Positions 1 through 8,566 of a DNA stretch of 35,578 nt are shown piece by piece. The stretch lies in assembly GCA_022792295.1 (NCBI GenBank), contig JAAWAR010000050.1, positions 1 to 35,578 of the forward strand. Direction: 5' to 3'. This DNA is from Lachnospiraceae bacterium. GTDB lineage: Bacteria; Bacillota; Clostridia; Lachnospirales; Lachnospiraceae. A program made the position numbers and the translations under genes. How positions within the stretch are numbered: position 1 is the stretch's first letter; every line of letters begins with the position of its first letter. The notes under the pieces are model-generated. The model was not told where the DNA came from. It did no database searches and saw nothing but the letters and a program-made list of their open reading frames with translations.

Positions 1-169
1 GAAAAGAAAAGATAATAGCTAACTTCAAATTTTCGATTGTATAAGTTATACATTAAGATAGGCTACCCTCAGTGAACAAGCATTAGCAACCGCCATCTTA
101 AAAAGGGCTTTTTTTATTAATCTATAAAATACCTGCTTTTGAGCCAAGGGATTATAAGCCGTGTATTCG

Positions 170-198
170 TTGACTTCGACAAAAAAAGGCCATATAAT
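170..198 (+). promoter_or_regulatory. Candidate sigma-A promoter, TTGACT-17-TATAAT
   Basis: TTGACT at 170-175 and TATAAT at 193-198 are separated by exactly 17 bases. Transcription would start near 205 and leave a leader of about 170 nt before the AtuA-like gene. That is long enough to hold the palindrome at 325-351, so read-through from here could be controlled downstream. Confidence 0.55.
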
Positions 199-293
199 TA
201 AAATAGCATTGGGATAGCTGACAGAGCCTTTTTCGGATACAGCAGAAGTTTCTGTGGAAATGTTTTAAAAATGCGATTAGGAAAGAAAAGGGG

Positions 294-351
294 TTGACAG
301 GGAGAAGAAAAAGCGTTAAGCTATCTATAACGATTTAGTATAACGTTATAG
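294..351 (+). promoter_or_regulatory. Second promoter candidate and palindromic operator before the atuA operon
   Basis: A consensus TTGACA lies at 294-299, but the matching -10 is poor (TAAGCT at 317-322). Downstream is a perfect 8-bp inverted repeat, CTATAACG (325-332) and CGTTATAG (344-351), with 11 bases between. The same stretch also contains a direct repeat of TATAACG at 326-332 and 339-345. It ends 24 bases before the start codon, a position typical of a repressor or activator site. The regulator is not in the window. Confidence 0.4.
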
Positions 352-375
352 TAAAAAGAGAAAGGAGCTTTTTTC

Positions 376-1746
376 ATGAAGAAAATTGCGATTGGAGGAG
401 GCCAGGGCTTTTGGGGCGATTCTCCGGATGCGGCTCTCCACATGCTGCGGCATGGGGATATCCAATATATGAGCTGCGACTATCTGGCGGAGCTGACGCT
501 TTCTATCATGGCCAAACAGCAGGTGAAGGACCCGTCAAAGGGCTTTGCGCCGGATTTTGTAAGCCGGATCCTAAAGGAGGCCGGCCGGGAAGCTTGGCAG
601 AAGGGGATTCGGATCTGTACCAATGCAGGCGGTATGAACATCTCAGGCTGTGTGGATGCAATCCATGACTGGGCATCCGGTGACAAGATGAAGGGGTATA
701 AGATCGGATATGTGACCGGAGATAACTTGAAGGACAAGATCCCGAAGCTTTTAAAGGATGGCTGGACCTTCCCGAATTTCGATTATGACGGGGATTTTCA
801 TGACATTCTGGATAAGATTTACAATGTAAACGCCTACATCGGTCACGAGGGGATCGAAGGCTGTTTAGAGCAGGGGGCGGATGTTGTCATCACAGGCCGC
901 GCCGCAGACAGCGCGTTATTTATGGCTCCTCTTAAGCATGAATTTGGCTGGGCAGCTGATGATTGGGACAATCTGGCACGCGGTATCATGGCCGGACATC
1001 TTTTAGAGTGCGGCGGCCAGGGCGCAGGCGGCAACTATATGTACGACTGGCGGAGTGTGCCGCGGATGGATGAGCTCGGCTTCCCGATTGCGGAGTTTAC
1101 CGAGGATACGATGGAGATTACAAAGGCTCCGGACTGCGGCGGAATCATCTGTGAGCAGAGCTTAAAGGAGCAGTTTTTGTACGAAGTGCTGGATCCGGCC
1201 AATTATCTGACGCCTGACGTCAATGTAGACATTAGCCATGCGACGCTTACACAGGTGGGAGAAAACCGTGTACGCGTCGGCGGAATTAAAGGAAAGCCAA
1301 AGCCAGATACGTTAAAGCTTTGTGTAGGCTACCACAAAGGCTGGAAGACGGTCAGCATGTTAAGCTTTGCCTGGCCGGATGCATATGAAAAGGCCAAATA
1401 TTGCGGCGAAGTGATCATGAAAAAGATGAAGCGGCTCGGCATGCGGGCGGACGATGTACATATCAGCTACATCGGGCTCAACAGCCTGCATCTTGGCGTT
1501 GCGGATATGAGCGAGGAGACGCTTAAAAACTTGAATGAGTGCGTGCTGCGGATTGCCGTATTCAGCGAAGATAAGAAGGAATGTGCGAAGATCATTCCGG
1601 AGATCAGCCCGCTGCAGCTGAACGGCCCGCCAGGAGCATCGTTCTTTGGAGGGCGCGCACATGTACAGGAGGTTATGGCGCTGTGGCCGACGACGGTCCC
1701 GCGGGATGCGGTGGAGATCGAGAGTCATATTTTGGAGGTGAAGTAG
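376..1746 (+). CDS. AtuA-family (DUF1446) acyclic terpene utilization-like protein
   Basis: This 456-residue protein begins MKKIAIGGGQGFWGDSPDAA and carries features of the AtuA/DUF1446 family: an N-terminal glycine-rich segment, a CTNAGGMN-type motif near residue 80, VVITGRAADSALF near 170 and LECGGQGAGGNY near 212. The family is named after the Pseudomonas citronellol/geraniol (acyclic terpene) pathway. Most members are uncharacterised and often sit next to CoA-transferases, carboxylases or enoyl-CoA hydratases. Here the small C-terminal AtuA-like domain is a separate downstream gene, and a CaiB-type CoA transferase follows. The ATG has AAAGGAG upstream at good spacing. The protein is probably a cytosolic enzyme of organic-acid or acyl-CoA catabolism. 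The substrate cannot be told from sequence, and the terpene name should not be taken literally. Confidence 0.85.
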   Translation: MKKIAIGGGQGFWGDSPDAALHMLRHGDIQYMSCDYLAELTLSIMAKQQVKDPSKGFAPDFVSRILKEAGREAWQKGIRICTNAGGMNISGCVDAIHDWASGDKMKGYKIGYVTGDNLKDKIPKLLKDGWTFPNFDYDGDFHDILDKIYNVNAYIGHEGIEGCLEQGADVVITGRAADSALFMAPLKHEFGWAADDWDNLARGIMAGHLLECGGQGAGGNYMYDWRSVPRMDELGFPIAEFTEDTMEITKAPDCGGIICEQSLKEQFLYEVLDPANYLTPDVNVDISHATLTQVGENRVRVGGIKGKPKPDTLKLCVGYHKGWKTVSMLSFAWPDAYEKAKYCGEVIMKKMKRLGMRADDVHISYIGLNSLHLGVADMSEETLKNLNECVLRIAVFSEDKKECAKIIPEISPLQLNGPPGASFFGGRAHVQEVMALWPTTVPRDAVEIESHILEVK

Positions 1747-2079
1747 ATGGCGGAGATTTATTTAAACGAGATCGCGCATGGGCGCAGCGGAGACAAGGGC
1801 GATACCAGCAATGTCTGCGTATATGCGAGAAAGCCGGAATATTATACAATTATCGAGCGCGAAGTGACGCCAGAGAGGCTTAAAGAGTTTTTCGGCGACA
1901 TGGTGCAGGGGGAGATCGTCCGGTATGATCTTCCGACTTTGGGCGGCTTTAATTTTGTTATGCGGCATGCTCTGGGCGGAGGCGCAACAATGAGCCTGCG
2001 CCTGGACAGCCTCGGAAAGTCCATGGGGAGTGCCGTAATGCGTCTGAAAATTCATGTGGAGGACGGTGAAGTCTCGTGA
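1747..2079 (+). CDS. Small AtuA-like ferredoxin-fold domain protein
   Basis: This 110-residue protein matches the small domain that in many AtuA proteins is fused to the C-terminus. Its start (LNEIAHGRSGDKGDTSNVCV) has the family's RSGDKGD signature, and LGGGATMSLRLDSLGKSMG follows. It starts immediately after the stop of the AtuA-like gene, with GGAGGTG about 7 bases upstream. Its stop overlaps the proposed GTG start of the CoA transferase by 4 bases (GTGA). The spacing indicates translation in fixed proportion, so it is probably a subunit or partner of the upstream protein. Exact activity is unknown. Confidence 0.8.
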   Translation: MAEIYLNEIAHGRSGDKGDTSNVCVYARKPEYYTIIEREVTPERLKEFFGDMVQGEIVRYDLPTLGGFNFVMRHALGGGATMSLRLDSLGKSMGSAVMRLKIHVEDGEVS

Positions 2080-3287
2080 GCGGACAGATGGCACTTGAGG
2101 ATTTGACGGTCCTTGATCTGACACGTGTGCTGGCCGGGCCGTTTTGTACGATGATGTTGGCGGATATGGGCGCACAGGTGATTAAAATCGAGGTTCCGGA
2201 CGGCGGAGACGACACGCGCACCTACCCGCCTTTCAGGGAAAACAAAAACGGAGAGCGGGAAAGTCTGTATTTTGCCAATATCAACCGAAATAAAAAAGGG
2301 ATCACCCTGAATTTAAAAGCACCGGAGGGAAAGGAGCTTTTCAGACGCCTGGTTAAAAAGGCGGATGTCGTGATCGAAAATTACCGGCCGGGCGTCATGG
2401 ACAAGCTGGGGCTTGGATATGATGCTCTGCAAGAGATCAATCCGGGGATTATCTATGCAGCGATTTCGGGCTTTGGCTGCTACGGCCCGTACAGCACGCG
2501 TCCGGGGTACGACATCCTGGCGCAGGCAATGGGCGGCATGATGGCTATTACCGGTGCGAAGGGGGGAGACCCGACCAGAGCCGGGAGCGCGTTAGGCGAT
2601 ATGCTGGGCGGGCTGCACGGTGCGATTGGAATTCTGGCCGCCGTTCATGCGAGAAGCCTTACGGGAAAAGGGCAGCGCGTCGATATTTCTCTGATGGACT
2701 GCGTGATCGCGGCGACAGAGAATACCGCGCTTAAATATTTGGAGAGCGGAAAGATACCGCCCCGCATGGGGAACCGCTACGCGGCGGTGTCTCCATACGA
2801 CGCTTTCCAGTGCAAAGACGGAAAGGTAATCATCGCGGCCGGCAATCAGAGGCTGTACGAGAAGCTGTGCACGGAGATCCTTCACCGTCCGGACATGATT
2901 ACAGATCCGCGGTTTGTGGATATGCCGGGCCGCCTGGAGAATCAGGATGCGATCCAGGAGGTGATTGAGGAGACGCTTAGCGGATACACGACAAAGGAGG
3001 CTACAGAGCTTCTTTTAAGCAAGGGAATCCCGGCCGGGCCGATCCTGGATGTGAGCCAGATATTGGAGGATCCGCATGTAAAGGAACGCGAAATGTTTAT
3101 GGAGATTGCCCATCCGACGCTCGGAGATATGACGGTAAACGGCTGTGCGGTGAAGCTCATGGATACGAAACCGTCTGTGCGGACGCCTGCGCCTGCGCTT
3201 GGAGGAGATAACGAAGCCGTTCTTGGCGGCCTTTTGGGTATGACAAAGGAGGAGCTTGAGGGGCTGAGGGCTGCGAAGGTGATTTAG
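2076..3287 (+). CDS. CaiB/BaiF family (type III) CoA transferase
   Basis: This 403-residue protein has the usual length and order of class III CoA transferases. It begins LEDLTVLDLTRVLAGPFCTM, then GAQVIKIEVPDGGDDTR, NRNKKGITLNLKAPEG, and ADVVIENYRPGVMDKLGLGYD. VLAGPFCTMMLADMGA and the Asp in RVDISLMDCV (the position of the catalytic aspartate in the family) are visible. Members move CoA between carboxylic acids, for example carnitine, formyl/oxalyl, or bile-acid CoA esters. The GTG start at 2076 overlaps the upstream stop. An alternative ATG lies at 2088, just before the conserved LEDLTVLDLTR. With the AtuA-like pair it suggests activation of an organic acid to its CoA thioester, but the substrate is not determinable here. 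Confidence 0.88.
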   Translation: MSGQMALEDLTVLDLTRVLAGPFCTMMLADMGAQVIKIEVPDGGDDTRTYPPFRENKNGERESLYFANINRNKKGITLNLKAPEGKELFRRLVKKADVVIENYRPGVMDKLGLGYDALQEINPGIIYAAISGFGCYGPYSTRPGYDILAQAMGGMMAITGAKGGDPTRAGSALGDMLGGLHGAIGILAAVHARSLTGKGQRVDISLMDCVIAATENTALKYLESGKIPPRMGNRYAAVSPYDAFQCKDGKVIIAAGNQRLYEKLCTEILHRPDMITDPRFVDMPGRLENQDAIQEVIEETLSGYTTKEATELLLSKGIPAGPILDVSQILEDPHVKEREMFMEIAHPTLGDMTVNGCAVKLMDTKPSVRTPAPALGGDNEAVLGGLLGMTKEELEGLRAAKVI

Positions 3288-3330
3288 GGAGATGGCGTAA
3301 AAACAGGACAGCTTCCATACAGGAGCGCAG

Positions 3331-3374
3331 AAAAGGACGAGTGAGAAACGATTGCTTCTTGCCCGTCCTTTTTT
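3331..3374 (+). terminator. Rho-independent terminator after the atuA-caiB operon
   Basis: AAAAGGACG (3331-3339) pairs with CGTCCTTTT (3364-3372), and the T-run continues to 3374. It lies 44 bases beyond the CoA-transferase stop. Because the stem begins with A's, it could also act weakly in the other direction, below the minus-strand gene at 3558-3905. Confidence 0.75.
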
Positions 3375-3557
3375 CTGTTACATATTTGAGCGAAAACCCG
3401 ATCTCCCTGTTAAATTTACACACAAAGCCGTTAGAAGCAGCGAAATGCAGGCCGAAAGCGGCCCTTTATAAAAGCAAGAACAAGCTGCCGGCCAAGTATT
3501 TCGGTCCCTGACTGCTTCGTCAACCGCCGCTATTTGGCTTTAAACGAGCAAAGTCCG

Positions 3558-3905
3558 TTAAAAAACGCTTTCTCCTAAATACTTATCATGTGGAACTATT
3601 AAACATTTCTCGATAGACTTCCAATAGCTGCCATAGAGGTTTTTTTGGGCGGCTCCGTAGCTTTCTTTCGTATCGAATTCCCAATAAAGCATATATTTAA
3701 CACTTTTTATAATGCGGGTGATTGGGAGCGGGGGAAGTCCCTCTTTAATCTGCTCCATGTCTATGTGATACCCTCTTTTGATAAGCCGAAGCAAAAGAAG
3801 TCCTTCTTGCTTTTCTAAAAAGCTTTTGGCCTCAAGCATGAGTGTTTCAAATTCTTCTGTTTTTTGCGGCTTGACTTGATAGATACATATTTCGGTAAAC
3901 GGCAT
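3558..3905 (-). CDS. Small protein, probably dimeric alpha-beta barrel (ABM-like)
   Basis: This 115-residue protein begins MPFTEICIYQVKPQKTEEFE and continues with a segment like EAKSFLEKQEGLLLLRLIKR. A beta-strand followed by 'KPxKxEEFExLM...A...LxxxxGLLxxRLI' is the general pattern of the antibiotic-biosynthesis-monooxygenase-like/dimeric alpha-beta barrel fold. No catalytic residues can be assigned. GGGGGG lies just upstream of the ATG on the minus strand. It is transcribed alone or after the minus-strand gene at 4015-5721. A specific function is not recognised; the fold call is inference. Confidence 0.6.
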   Translation of the reverse strand: MPFTEICIYQVKPQKTEEFETLMLEAKSFLEKQEGLLLLRLIKRGYHIDMEQIKEGLPPLPITRIIKSVKYMLYWEFDTKESYGAAQKNLYGSYWKSIEKCLIVPHDKYLGESVF

Positions 3906-3999
3906 ATTGAATTCCCCCCTTAATAGCAGTTCAGCGTTATAGATGCGATATAAGCATGCTGCATGCTTTTGCTTATTTCTTATCCGAATCCCACTTGTC

Positions 4000-4027
4000 A
4001 GAGCTGCCTTTCTATCATGGCAGCTCT
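4000..4027 (-). other. Stem-loop at the end of the large envelope-protein gene
   Basis: AGAGCTGCC (4000-4008) and GGCAGCTCT (4019-4027) form a perfect 9-bp stem with a 10-base loop. It includes the stop codon of the minus-strand gene ending at 4015. No good T-run follows on either strand, so it may be a processing or stabilising hairpin rather than a classical terminator. Confidence 0.45.
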
Positions 4028-5721
4028 TTGATTTCGGTCACGGTCTTTGGTGTGTCTTCTTCGGTGCAGGTGAAGGAGATCCGATCGCCTGCCTGTAAGA
4101 ACGGCAATCGTTCATGGACGGTAACGGCGGCGGCATAGACCGTATCCTCGCCTTTTAAGGTAAAGTAGTAAACCGTATTGCCGCCTACGACGACGCTTGC
4201 AAGGGAATCGACGACACCGGCCTTTTCGAGTACATCGAAGGGCTCACCGATCTCTACGTCTTCAAGATTCAGCGCGGTCCGGTAGTTTTTCCTGGCTTCA
4301 TCAATGGTCTGGCCGGTTCCGACGATCTGGTACTGTTCGACGTCAACGAATGCGTACATTTTTACCAGGCCGGCGTCATCCTTCAACGAGACGAAATAGG
4401 TGGGCCGGTCGGAAATGTTTAAGAGCAGCGGGAAGGTTGCGCTGTATTTTAAATGCTGAACCTGTCCCTGTGCGGAGGCCATAGCCGAGGTCTCGGTTGC
4501 GCCGGGCACCGTATAGAAGCGGGTCGCCTTTGTGCGCAGGTTTACGAGCACAAAGCCAATGTTTGACTGATCGCCCGTGACCGAGGACATGCCGGTATAA
4601 AGATAGACATCGTCATCGAGAGCCAGATAATTGTAGCCATAAGTAGTGCGGCGTACGTTTTTCTGGCCGAAAACGGAGTTGATATAGCCGTTTTGGAAGC
4701 GTCCATTGTCATCAAGCTGCGCGATGATCAGGTCGGAATCGTAAAGCTGGTCAATCCACTGCGGGACATCTTCCTTATCATAATAAGCCGATTCGCCCGT
4801 TATGGCGTTTACGAGAATTGCGCCGCCAATATCCTTTCCGCTCCACCAGCCAATCCGATAGGAGATGGTGGGTGCAACCCAGTAGGGCGTTCCCTCGTCG
4901 TCGATCTCGAAGGAGACGGTCTCGAACATTTTGGTGGGATAGCGGAACCGGAGATGCCGGTAAATGTTTCGGAAGAAATATTCGCTGGGAGAATATTTCA
5001 TACCAGAGTCAAGCCATACAAGCTCGGTCTGCTGTGTGACCATATTAACCATGATATAGGCCGGCAGCCCTTTTTTCTGATTGTAGAGCCATTTGATGGG
5101 GTCTGCGTAGGAAAGGGGCGTCACGCGGTAAGGGATCCCTTTGTAGTTGATCTGCGTGTAATTCGTTTCAATCTCAAACTGGGATACCAGCTCGGACATC
5201 TCCCCAAGCTTTCGGCTTCCAAGTCTCGTGGCCGTATCGCGGTCCACGACCGGAATCTGGCTCATGCTGATTTCGGCCACATCCTCGGAAAAGTCTCCAC
5301 TGTCGATGAGGATCAGGTCACGGTAGCGGGTGGCATTGAAAAACTGGATTCCGATCAGGTTCGCCGCAGTCATGAAAACGATTAAGAGGGCGATGATTCC
5401 GAAGCCGTATTTTAACGGCGCCGCAAGCGACCGGAGCGGGGTATTTTCTCCATCCGCCTGACGCATACCAAAGCGGAAGCGTCCGGTAACAGGATCGCGT
5501 TCTAAGCGAAGGCTCCGGTTCCCGAGACCGGTAAGAAATTCCTTCATATAGGCGAGAAAATTGACAGACAGGATGATCAGGATAGATAAAATAAGGAACA
5601 AAAAGAAGTCCTGGCTTTTGGGGTTGATCGCGGGCAGCATCGTGTAAAATAAGAGAAAGATGATAAACGCCGAGATCAGGATCCGCACGAGGGCGGAAGC
5701 GAAACGTCTGTTTTTATTCAT
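4015..5721 (-). CDS. Large membrane/envelope protein of unknown function
   Basis: This 568-residue protein has hydrophobic segments at about residues 10-30, 38-58 and 108-128, then a long soluble part that is probably extracytoplasmic. The soluble part contains two similar units, each roughly 'Y-x(n)-G...I-LVN-x-x-T-x-x', for example GLPAYIMVNMVTQQTELV and IGGAILVNAITGESAYY, followed by acidic W/Y-containing segments. This recalls PepSY/YpeB-like propeptide domains, but that is inference. AAAGGAG lies about 14 bases before the ATG, a rather long spacing, yet no better start is visible. A GGTATA/TATACC palindrome sits upstream near 5778-5790. No enzyme motif was recognised. Confidence 0.7.
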   Translation of the reverse strand: MNKNRRFASALVRILISAFIIFLLFYTMLPAINPKSQDFFLFLILSILIILSVNFLAYMKEFLTGLGNRSLRLERDPVTGRFRFGMRQADGENTPLRSLAAPLKYGFGIIALLIVFMTAANLIGIQFFNATRYRDLILIDSGDFSEDVAEISMSQIPVVDRDTATRLGSRKLGEMSELVSQFEIETNYTQINYKGIPYRVTPLSYADPIKWLYNQKKGLPAYIMVNMVTQQTELVWLDSGMKYSPSEYFFRNIYRHLRFRYPTKMFETVSFEIDDEGTPYWVAPTISYRIGWWSGKDIGGAILVNAITGESAYYDKEDVPQWIDQLYDSDLIIAQLDDNGRFQNGYINSVFGQKNVRRTTYGYNYLALDDDVYLYTGMSSVTGDQSNIGFVLVNLRTKATRFYTVPGATETSAMASAQGQVQHLKYSATFPLLLNISDRPTYFVSLKDDAGLVKMYAFVDVEQYQIVGTGQTIDEARKNYRTALNLEDVEIGEPFDVLEKAGVVDSLASVVVGGNTVYYFTLKGEDTVYAAAVTVHERLPFLQAGDRISFTCTEEDTPKTVTEIKELP

Positions 5722-5925
5722 TAGGTGAGAATGGTCTCCTTTCTAAAATGAGTACTTTATAAGAGTCTGCAGATAGGTATAGTATACCACAGATTAAAAC
5801 GGAATGCATGAAATTTTGCTGATATTCCTAGAAAAGGATGTACAAGAAGGGAAAACGGGAAGCGGTTCTTTTTTCGGATCCGCCTGCATCAAGATTTACT
5901 TGGTGTCCGGCTGCAAAGCGAGAAC

Positions 5926-5954
5926 TTGGAAAAGAGGCAGAAAACAGGTATAAT
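5926..5954 (+). promoter_or_regulatory. Promoter-like TTGGAA-17-TATAAT before a decayed gene
   Basis: TTGGAA at 5926-5931 and TATAAT at 5949-5954 have a 17-base spacer. The predicted start is near 5961. Only the truncated reading frame described at 5972-6148 follows, with no ribosome binding site or start codon in the right place. The promoter may be a leftover of the lost gene, or it may drive an untranslated RNA. Confidence 0.4.
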
Positions 5955-5971
5955 GAAACTATAGAAATTGA

Positions 5972-6148
5972 AACAGAATCCTGTCGGGACTGTTTTGGGA
6001 TGAGAAGATATGGGACTACCCCAATTCTGGTTTTATGGAGAACGTGCATTTTGGTGTGGAATGGCTGTCAGAAGATCAGATCCGGCTTACGTATGACGAT
6101 ATAAAGAATGATGTATATGATGAGGAATATGTGATTACAATTCCATAG
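5972..6148 (+). pseudogene. C-terminal fragment of a small (lipo)protein, truncated
   Basis: The frame opens after a stop at 5969-5971 and reads on to TAG at 6146-6148. It contains IWDYPNSGFMENVHFGVEWL and then SEDQIRLTYDD and EEYVITIP. The alternation of aromatic and charged residues with a WLSEDQIRLTYDD core looks like the natural C-terminal beta-strands of a small Firmicutes secreted protein. There is no start codon except an internal ATG at 6035, no ribosome binding site and no N-terminal part. I read it as a gene remnant whose 5' part was lost. The family is not identified. Confidence 0.4.
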
Positions 6149-6270
6149 CAGACCTGTAAAAGCCTGCTGTTTGCCTGTAAAATGCATAAATTTTAAACAT
6201 AATTCCAGAGTAGGCGTCTAAAAAAGACAAGGAAAGCCTCCGAATGACCGGCATGGGATGATATAAAAAG

Positions 6271-6305
6271 GTATCCCCCGACGAGCAATGGGGGATACTT
6301 TTTTA
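6271..6305 (-). terminator. Bidirectional rho-independent terminator below the chemoreceptor gene
   Basis: GTATCCCCC (6271-6279) and GGGGGATAC (6290-6298) form a perfect 9-bp stem with a 10-base loop. A T-run follows on the plus strand (6299-6305) and a matching A-run precedes it (6266-6269), so it can end transcription of the minus-strand chemoreceptor gene and of anything arriving from the left. Confidence 0.85.
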
Positions 6306-6341
6306 TGCTTCCAACTAAGGACACTGCCCTCGAATTTGTGC

Positions 6342-8369
6342 TTATTGGATCCGAAACTGTCCGATTAAGCTGTTTAATGTATTGGCCTGATTGGATAATT
6401 CTTTAGAAACCACGGCACTTTCCTCTGCTGCGGAGGAATTTGCCTGTACCACTTTGGAAATTTCCTTTATTCCCACTTCTACCGAGGCAACCATTTCTGA
6501 CTGCCTGACACTGGCAAGAGCGATCTCATCCATCAGTGTTTTGATGGACTGAATGCACTCATTGATGACCTTCACAGCCGAAATGGCCTGACTGGTGGAC
6601 TCTGTCCCTATTTTGACATCCTGAATGGAACGGCCGATCAGTACCCCTGTGTTTTGAACGGCATCGGCAGATTTAGCCGCAAGATTTCGGACCTCATCAG
6701 CCACAACCGAAAATCCCTTTCCGGCCGTACCGGCTCTGGCGGCTTCAACGGCAGCGTTCAGCGCCAAAAGATTTGTCTGGACGGCAATGTCTTCAATCGC
6801 TTTAATAATGCTGCCGATTTGAGTTGAAGACCGGTCAATATTCTTTGTGGCGGCGGTGAGCTGCGCCATTTTTGTGTCAGCCTCAGCAACAAAATCATTG
6901 GCCTTGCCGACCAGCTCGCTGGCATTGCCGCAGCGTACGGCGCTGTCCTTAATTTGGGAAGTAAGCTGTGTCACATGTGACACAAGTCCATCAACAGATA
7001 CTGACTGTTCCATGGATCCCTGCGAGAGGGTCTGAACGCCGGCAGATACCTGGTATGCGCCGGAATCGACCTGATTCGCGACAGAGGAAATATCACGCAT
7101 TACATTCATAAGCTTGCTTCGGATTGTCTGCAGGCTTTCAGACAGAACTTTAAAATCACCAATGTAATAGGATTCATTTTTCATGACATCCACTGCGATA
7201 TTGCCGTCTGCCATCTCACCCAGGATACGCCCGATATCGTCGATGGTTTTTCGCAGGCAGTCACACAGATTATGGGTCGTCTGTGCGATCAGGCCGATCT
7301 CATCCGTCCTGCCATAAAACGGTTCTAATTCCTGATCGGCAGAAAGATTCAAATTGCCTAAATGGCTGATGGCACTCTCTACCGCCATAAGTTCCCTGCC
7401 CTCGCGGTACAGGATGAGGAGTGTGACGAATATAATGGCAAAAGCCACAACCGCGCATAATAAGCCGACTGTGACGCGTACGGTTGTCACCGTTTGGTAG
7501 ACCTCTGCCGCATTGTTGCGCACCATGAAGATCCAATTCCGATCTTTTAAATATTTATAAACGACTAGCTGCTGTACGCCGTTTTCATCTTGGTAGGAGT
7601 ATGTATTGGCCAGTGTGCTGCCATCTTCCTTGATCCGGCGGATAATTTCAAGATATCCGCGGTCAGTTGTCTCGGTGTTTAGCAGTGCTTCATCCTGGTG
7701 ATACAGGTATACACCGGTCTCTGCATTCAAAAATACGTACTCACTGTTAGGCAGCCCCTTCATGTTCAGATCCAGTAAGGCATCCATCAGACGGCTGGCA
7801 TAGACACCGGCTCCCACATAGCCGATGCACGTTTGATTCTCAAAAATGGGATAGTACATGGAAAGAATCATACTTCCCGTTCCGGGAGACTTCATGATCC
7901 CCAGATTGGTGAGCTGCTGCTGGGCCAAAATGGTATCCTGGAACTGCCTGAGCGATTCGCCTGTCCGCGTGGTTATTCCGACGGCGCTCTGGGAGGTGTG
8001 TGTCAGGACATGGGTATTCGGGGTAGCAACATATAATCCCTCGAAAATGCCCTTGACGGCGGCAAAGTCTTCTGTATACTTCTGGGCCTGTTTTAATAAT
8101 CTGGGGTCATTTGGAGATGCCAGAAGATCGTGTACCTCGTTTCCGAGAGCAAAAGCGGTCATATATTCCTCTGCGGAAGCCACATAGTCGTTGATAATTG
8201 AGGCTCTGGACTCTACGGCATCCGTCATCTGGTTCGTAATATCGTTTTTGACAATGGAAGCAACATTATTGGACACGATTAGCCAAAGGAGAAGCATCCC
8301 CGCTAATGTTATTGCTGTTGTCAGGATGCTGATACGAATGGCAAGCTTTTGATTGACAAGAAATTTCAT
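6342..8369 (-). CDS. Methyl-accepting chemotaxis protein (transmembrane chemoreceptor)
   Basis: This 675-residue protein has the classical receptor layout. A first membrane helix lies at about 12-34, and an extracellular sensor domain of roughly 260 residues follows, resembling the dCache family. A second membrane helix lies near 298-322, then a HAMP-like linker, then the cytoplasmic signalling coiled coil. The highly conserved hairpin tip is present: [19 protein letters not shown] followed by [18 protein letters not shown], where the CheA/CheW contact lies. The start at 8369 has GGAGG 10 bases upstream and a promoter candidate behind it. It has its own terminator, so it is monocistronic. No che or flagellar genes lie in the window, and the ligand is unknown. 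Confidence 0.95.
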   Translation of the reverse strand: MKFLVNQKLAIRISILTTAITLAGMLLLWLIVSNNVASIVKNDITNQMTDAVESRASIINDYVASAEEYMTAFALGNEVHDLLASPNDPRLLKQAQKYTEDFAAVKGIFEGLYVATPNTHVLTHTSQSAVGITTRTGESLRQFQDTILAQQQLTNLGIMKSPGTGSMILSMYYPIFENQTCIGYVGAGVYASRLMDALLDLNMKGLPNSEYVFLNAETGVYLYHQDEALLNTETTDRGYLEIIRRIKEDGSTLANTYSYQDENGVQQLVVYKYLKDRNWIFMVRNNAAEVYQTVTTVRVTVGLLCAVVAFAIIFVTLLILYREGRELMAVESAISHLGNLNLSADQELEPFYGRTDEIGLIAQTTHNLCDCLRKTIDDIGRILGEMADGNIAVDVMKNESYYIGDFKVLSESLQTIRSKLMNVMRDISSVANQVDSGAYQVSAGVQTLSQGSMEQSVSVDGLVSHVTQLTSQIKDSAVRCGNASELVGKANDFVAEADTKMAQLTAATKNIDRSSTQIGSIIKAIEDIAVQTNLLALNAAVEAARAGTAGKGFSVVADEVRNLAAKSADAVQNTGVLIGRSIQDVKIGTESTSQAISAVKVINECIQSIKTLMDEIALASVRQSEMVASVEVGIKEISKVVQANSSAAEESAVVSKELSNQANTLNSLIGQFRIQ

Positions 8370-8404
8370 GAGAAAATTTCCTCCGCGACAAAAAATTAGA
8401 TTTG

Positions 8405-8433
8405 ATTATACAGCCCTCTTACTGTATTTTAAA
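8405..8433 (-). promoter_or_regulatory. Promoter of the chemoreceptor gene, TTAAAA-17-TATAAT
   Basis: On the minus strand, TTAAAA (8433-8428) and TATAAT (8410-8405) are 17 bases apart. The predicted start is about 30 bases before the ATG of the chemoreceptor gene, leaving room for its GGAGG site. Confidence 0.55.
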
Positions 8434-8503
8434 ATAAAGTATAGCATAATTATACCAGCAAATCAACTGTTGCTTGCGTCAAATAAAAATCCGAAACAAC
8501 CCA

Positions 8504-8531
8504 TTGACTTTTGCCTGCCAGAGTGTAGAAT
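8504..8531 (+). promoter_or_regulatory. Promoter of the three-gene HerA-like operon, TTGACT-16-TAGAAT
   Basis: TTGACT (8504-8509) and TAGAAT (8526-8531) have a 16-base spacer. Transcription would start near 8538, just after the upstream ATG at 8537. This supports the ATG at 8567, which has GGAGG at 8553-8557, as the true start of the first gene. Confidence 0.6.
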
Positions 8532-8566
8532 AAAACATGCAGAGCCCAAACGGGAGGAGAAAAGAA

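Larger units (their letters stand above)
1..375. other. Intergenic leader upstream of the atuA-like gene
   Basis: No gene of its own is supported here. The first 15 bases could be the 3' end of an upstream reading frame (GAA AAG AAA AGA TAA), but this cannot be verified. A T-run at about 109-116 follows only a weak GCC/GGC stem and may be an upstream terminator. The rest holds a strong-looking promoter (170-198), a second TTGACA (294-299), a palindrome (325-351) and the ribosome binding site AAAGGAG just before the start codon at 376. Confidence 0.5.

Noticed and set aside
4693..5385. Plus-strand frame of 230 codons opposite the envelope protein gene
   Set aside because: The minus-strand frame has membrane helices and a longer uninterrupted reading; the plus-strand one has no recognisable domain or ribosome binding site.
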